Shown here piece after piece: positions 4,543 through 6,588 of a DNA stretch of 6,588 bases. The stretch is from JBBSMX01 sp038232935 (lineage in GTDB: Bacteria; Bacteroidota; Rhodothermia; Rhodothermales; JANQRZ01), in assembly GCA_038232935.1 (NCBI GenBank), contig JBBSMX010000189.1, positions 1 through 6,588 on the forward strand, read 5' to 3'. The notes beneath the pieces were generated by a model. The model saw only the letters and a program-made list of their open reading frames with translations, searched no databases and had not been told where the DNA came from. Each line of letters begins with the position of its first letter. Positions within the stretch are counted from its first letter, which is position 1. The position numbers were made by a program, and so were the translations under genes.

Positions 4543-4603
4543 CGGTGGTCGGGGTGGGGCTCTCATCTCCCGCCCCCGTGCCGAAGCACGCGCTGGACCA
4601 CCG
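4543..4603 (-). ncRNA. candidate three-way-junction RNA with a cUUCGg tetraloop
   Basis: CGGTGGTC (4543-4550) pairs perfectly with GACCACCG (4596-4603). Within it, GGGGTGGGG (4551-4559) can pair with CCCGCCCCC (4569-4577) apart from a 2x2 mismatch. CGTGC (4577-4581) pairs with GCACG (4586-4590). Read on the minus strand, the second hairpin is CGTGC-TTCG-GCACG, the very stable C(UUCG)G tetraloop, which argues for transcription on that strand. The element sits 111 bases past the stop of the 394-aa gene, so it may be a 3'-UTR structure or the start of the long leader of the 179-aa gene. Confidence 0.45.
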
Positions 4604-4713
4604 GGGTCGCCTCGTGCAGGGCACACCGCGTTCGGCACGCCCTTTCCTCTCACCATGCGCCCGCACCGCCTCGGTCGAAGCCGGAGCAGGCCGGTGTCGC
4701 ATGGAGTCTCGTG
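4604..4713. other. short non-coding stretch downstream of the 394-aa gene
   Basis: There is no gene and no convincing terminator. The sequence is GC-rich with small complementary patches only. The 394-aa transcript probably continues through it to the hairpins farther left. Confidence 0.4.
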
Positions 4714-5898
4714 CTACGCTGCCTCGCTCCGATGCGCGGCCACCGTTTCGGCTTCGTGGAAGCGGTGGTAGCAGAACGCCGCGATCCGCCGTAGATCGGC
4801 CTTTCGATACCGATTCCAGGCCTCCGGCGAAAGCCCGTGCCCGTCGCGGCTGAGCGCGGCAGCCGCCTGGAAGTCCCCGAACAGGCGGGCGGCGATGCGA
4901 AGGTCTTCGTCCCGCTGGCACGGCTCCGTCAGGTTGAACTGCATCCAGTCGTGGAGCGCGTCGAGTTGGCGACCCGTGAGCCGCTCGGCCGCGTCGAGGC
5001 AGGCGTGGTGCCGGACGATGCGCTGCACGAACGTGAGCATCTCCGGCTTCCGCATCGACGAGTAGAAGCGGTCGCCGAACTGACTCCACAGCCCGACGCC
5101 GAACTTCTGATAGACGCCTTCGAGCTGCTTCTTCGTGTAGGTGGGGAGAACGGACCAGACGCGGTTAAGCCGGAGCTGCGGCAGCGTCTCGTCTTTCCTC
5201 TGCTCGGGCACAGCCTCTTCGCTCGAAGCGCCCTCCGTGTCGTCGTCCTCGGAATAGGCCTCTTCCTCCGTGGGACGAGCTTCGACAGGAGCCTTCTCGA
5301 CCGGCACGATGATAGACGCCTCGGGGTCTCCGGAAGAATCGTCGCCGGCGACATCGACGGTGGGCGGCACGCCAGCTTCTTCTGCTCGCTCGACGTTCGC
5401 TTCATCGGGTACGGTTTCGTCCAGCAGCCCCATCGCCGCCACCATCCGCCGCGCCGCCGCCCAACTGAACCGGTCACCGATGCCGCGCTTGGCGAGCACC
5501 TGCTTCTGCCGCTCTCCGAACCCTGAAGCCGACGAGTCCAGATCGGGATCGCACAGGATGAGGAGGTCCGTCTTGGTAGCGAGACGGAAGAGGAGGGCGG
5601 GGCACCACCGCTCCTCGTGGAGCCGGTGGAACGCGGCGAAGATGCGCCACTCGCGGACGGCACCGGCGAGTGCGTTCATCTCCCATTCCTCGGGACGCTT
5701 CTCACGGTCTCGAAACCGTTCGAGGTCCGCCTCGATCTTCGCTCGGTCCCACTCAGCCCACGCGCCGAAAGGCTCGACCACGGCCGAGTTGCAGGCGGTG
5801 ATGCAGGTGGGGAAGGGGTTCTCTGGGAGGATAGGATGGACGAAGTCGTCGGCGATGGATTCGAGCGATTGCCTCGGCGTTTTCGGCAGGACGTTCAT
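4714..5898 (-). CDS. 394-aa two-domain protein with acidic linker, unknown function
   Basis: I cannot assign a family. Residues 1-160 form a mixed domain with WEMNALAGAVREWRIFAAFHRLHEERWCPALLFRLATKTDLLILCDPDLD split across helices and a hydrophobic strand (111-118). A GERQKQVLAKRGIGDRFSWAAARRMVAAMGLL segment (128-159) follows. Residues about 161-240 are a low-complexity acidic linker (EEEAYSEDDDTEGASSEE, 211-228). Residues 241-394 are helical and basic, with VWSVLPTYTKKQLEGVYQKFGVGLWSQFGDRFYSSM (247-282) and a final Arg- and His-rich helix. There is no signal peptide or transmembrane segment. The ATG at 5898 has no Shine-Dalgarno sequence. The frame stays open for about 40 codons upstream to a TAA near 6018, but no ATG, GTG or TTG occurs there, so 5898 is the best start. 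Domain layout resembles nucleic-acid-associated scaffolds, but this is only an impression. Confidence 0.8.
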   Translation of the reverse strand: MNVLPKTPRQSLESIADDFVHPILPENPFPTCITACNSAVVEPFGAWAEWDRAKIEADLERFRDREKRPEEWEMNALAGAVREWRIFAAFHRLHEERWCPALLFRLATKTDLLILCDPDLDSSASGFGERQKQVLAKRGIGDRFSWAAARRMVAAMGLLDETVPDEANVERAEEAGVPPTVDVAGDDSSGDPEASIIVPVEKAPVEARPTEEEAYSEDDDTEGASSEEAVPEQRKDETLPQLRLNRVWSVLPTYTKKQLEGVYQKFGVGLWSQFGDRFYSSMRKPEMLTFVQRIVRHHACLDAAERLTGRQLDALHDWMQFNLTEPCQRDEDLRIAARLFGDFQAAAALSRDGHGLSPEAWNRYRKADLRRIAAFCYHRFHEAETVAAHRSEAA

Positions 5899-6121
5899 GA
5901 CGGGAAGGAGTTCGTGGACGGGAATGACCGGACGAACACCAGCGCCGGTGGAGGCGGGGGCGCTCGACGCTCCGCCAGGCGCCCCCCGACTGCCTGCGGC
6001 GGATGCGGGGACAGATTACTGCCCCGCCTTGAAGAAACAGCCGTCAGGTCGAACCCGTCCCACGTGTGATGCCCGGAGCCACGGCTCTGTCACCGTGTTC
6101 TTTACATCCTTCCGTCCTGTC
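5899..6121. promoter_or_regulatory. divergent intergenic region with two strong hairpins
   Basis: This 223-base gap separates the 394-aa gene (minus) from the AraC-family gene (plus) and must hold both promoters. GGGGGCGC (5956-5963) pairs with GCGCCCCC (5979-5986). GCGGGG-A-CAG (6005-6014) pairs with CTG-CCCCGC (6019-6027) around ATTA, nine pairs with one bulge. The latter is also a plausible operator. Neither gene shows a Shine-Dalgarno sequence in this gap. I could not identify -35/-10 boxes with confidence. Confidence 0.45.
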
Positions 6122-6588
6122 ATGGAGACCGACGACTACATCCACTTCGGCGGCACCTGGGGAAAGGCCGAGCGAGAAACCGTAGCGGAGGCTGTCCTGG
6201 CTTCCGATGGAGAGACGGATGCCTCCGATCCAGACCCGTGGGTGTGCCTCCGCATCCGCCTCGACGGCGGGCCGTACTTCCTCGGCTACCAACTCGGTGG
6301 GGAGGACATCCTCAAGGCGCAGTCCGCCTCCGAGCTTGCGGCGAAAATCGGAGGAGAGTCCGGGGGTGGGTCGAACGAGGCAGAACGCGAGTGGCGCGGC
6401 GGCATCCCCACTTACCGTCTCCGCAAGGTCATCGACTTCGTCCGCAGCCATCTCTCCGAGCCCATCACGGTGGGCCAGATGGCCGAGCAGACCGGACTTA
6501 GCGAGTTCCACTTCGCGCGCGAGTTCAAGCGGTCGCTCGATCTCACTCCGCTTCGGTACGTCACGCAGTGCCGCATCGAGGAGGCCCA
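6122..6588 (+). CDS. AraC-family transcription regulator, 3' end cut by the window
   Basis: The first 155 codons are present. Residues 99-155 form the start of an AraC/XylS-type double helix-turn-helix: YRLRKVIDFVRSHLSEPITV, then GQMAEQTGLSEFHFAREFKR, then SLDLTPLRYVTQCRIEEA. The pattern A...GLS..HF.R.FK...G/D.TP..Y...RI..A is the family signature, and the second helix-turn-helix should follow beyond 6588. Residues 1-95 are not a recognisable cupin. They contain PWVCLRIRLDGGPYFLGYQLGGEDI (39-63), a small beta-like section, then a Gly/Ser linker (77-85). The ATG at 6122 lacks an upstream Shine-Dalgarno sequence. A GTG at 6095 in the same frame is no better, so the start is provisional. It diverges from the 394-aa gene and could regulate it through the shared intergenic region. 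Confidence 0.88.
   Translation, partial: METDDYIHFGGTWGKAERETVAEAVLASDGETDASDPDPWVCLRIRLDGGPYFLGYQLGGEDILKAQSASELAAKIGGESGGGSNEAEREWRGGIPTYRLRKVIDFVRSHLSEPITVGQMAEQTGLSEFHFAREFKRSLDLTPLRYVTQCRIEEA

Noticed and set aside
3183..4713. A group I or group II intron or a tRNA gene in the gaps
   Set aside because: I found no intron-encoded protein, no recognisable intron core or domain V pattern, and no cloverleaf with a T-loop.
4523..4853. Plus-strand frames of 80-100 codons in and beside the gap after the 394-aa gene
   Set aside because: They overlap the end of the 394-aa gene antisense, have no ribosome binding site and show random-looking composition.
6044..6511. A 155-codon minus-strand frame opposite the AraC-family gene
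   Set aside because: The plus strand carries the AraC helix-turn-helix signature over the same interval, so the antisense frame is a shadow.

Overview
This is a G+C-rich bacterial window, roughly two-thirds G+C by eye, with third codon positions strongly biased to G/C. It looks like accessory DNA (plasmid, integrative element or prophage-type island) rather than core chromosome. The recognisable genes are a short RadC-type JAB/MPN protein and a DUF932 'phage/plasmid-like' protein, and both families are common on mobile elements. The remaining genes match nothing I recognise. Several genes have textbook Shine-Dalgarno sequences (AGGAGGT, GGAGGT). I cannot place the host below 'high-GC bacterium'.

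Layout: all genes but one lie on the minus strand, so transcription runs right to left. In that order they are: a 394-aa protein with an acidic linker (5898-4714); a 610-base gap full of inverted repeats; a 179-aa protein (4103-3564) followed by a clear intrinsic terminator (3507-3528); a second structured gap; a 219-aa protein (3182-2523); a hairpin-rich 214-base gap; a probable 38-aa peptide (2308-2192) that appears translationally coupled to the DUF932 gene (2183-1110); an intrinsic terminator (1038-1094); a 92-aa winged-helix-like protein (1019-741); and the RadC-like protein (628-53). At the right edge a divergent, truncated AraC-family regulator starts at 6122 on the plus strand.

The most interesting observation is a pair of related gene units. 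The 179-aa and 219-aa proteins are diverged paralogues: ten of their first 25 residues align identically without gaps, and they share SFVL, W..PL and AH.HE motifs. Each is preceded, about 90 bases upstream of its start codon, by a related inverted-repeat element (3276-3420 and 4190-4376). Both elements can be folded into the same three-way junction, with the same internal loop, the same CAAGGTGGAGC/ACGACCTTG core, and base changes that preserve pairing. This suggests a structured RNA leader family duplicated together with its gene. A further three-way-junction candidate with a cUUCGg tetraloop lies farther upstream (4543-4603).

How the genes cooperate is not visible in the sequence. The set (DUF932, RadC-like, small winged helix, paralogous unknowns with structured leaders) resembles the accessory modules of conjugative plasmids and integrative elements. 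Any role in element establishment or host-defence interaction is inference only.
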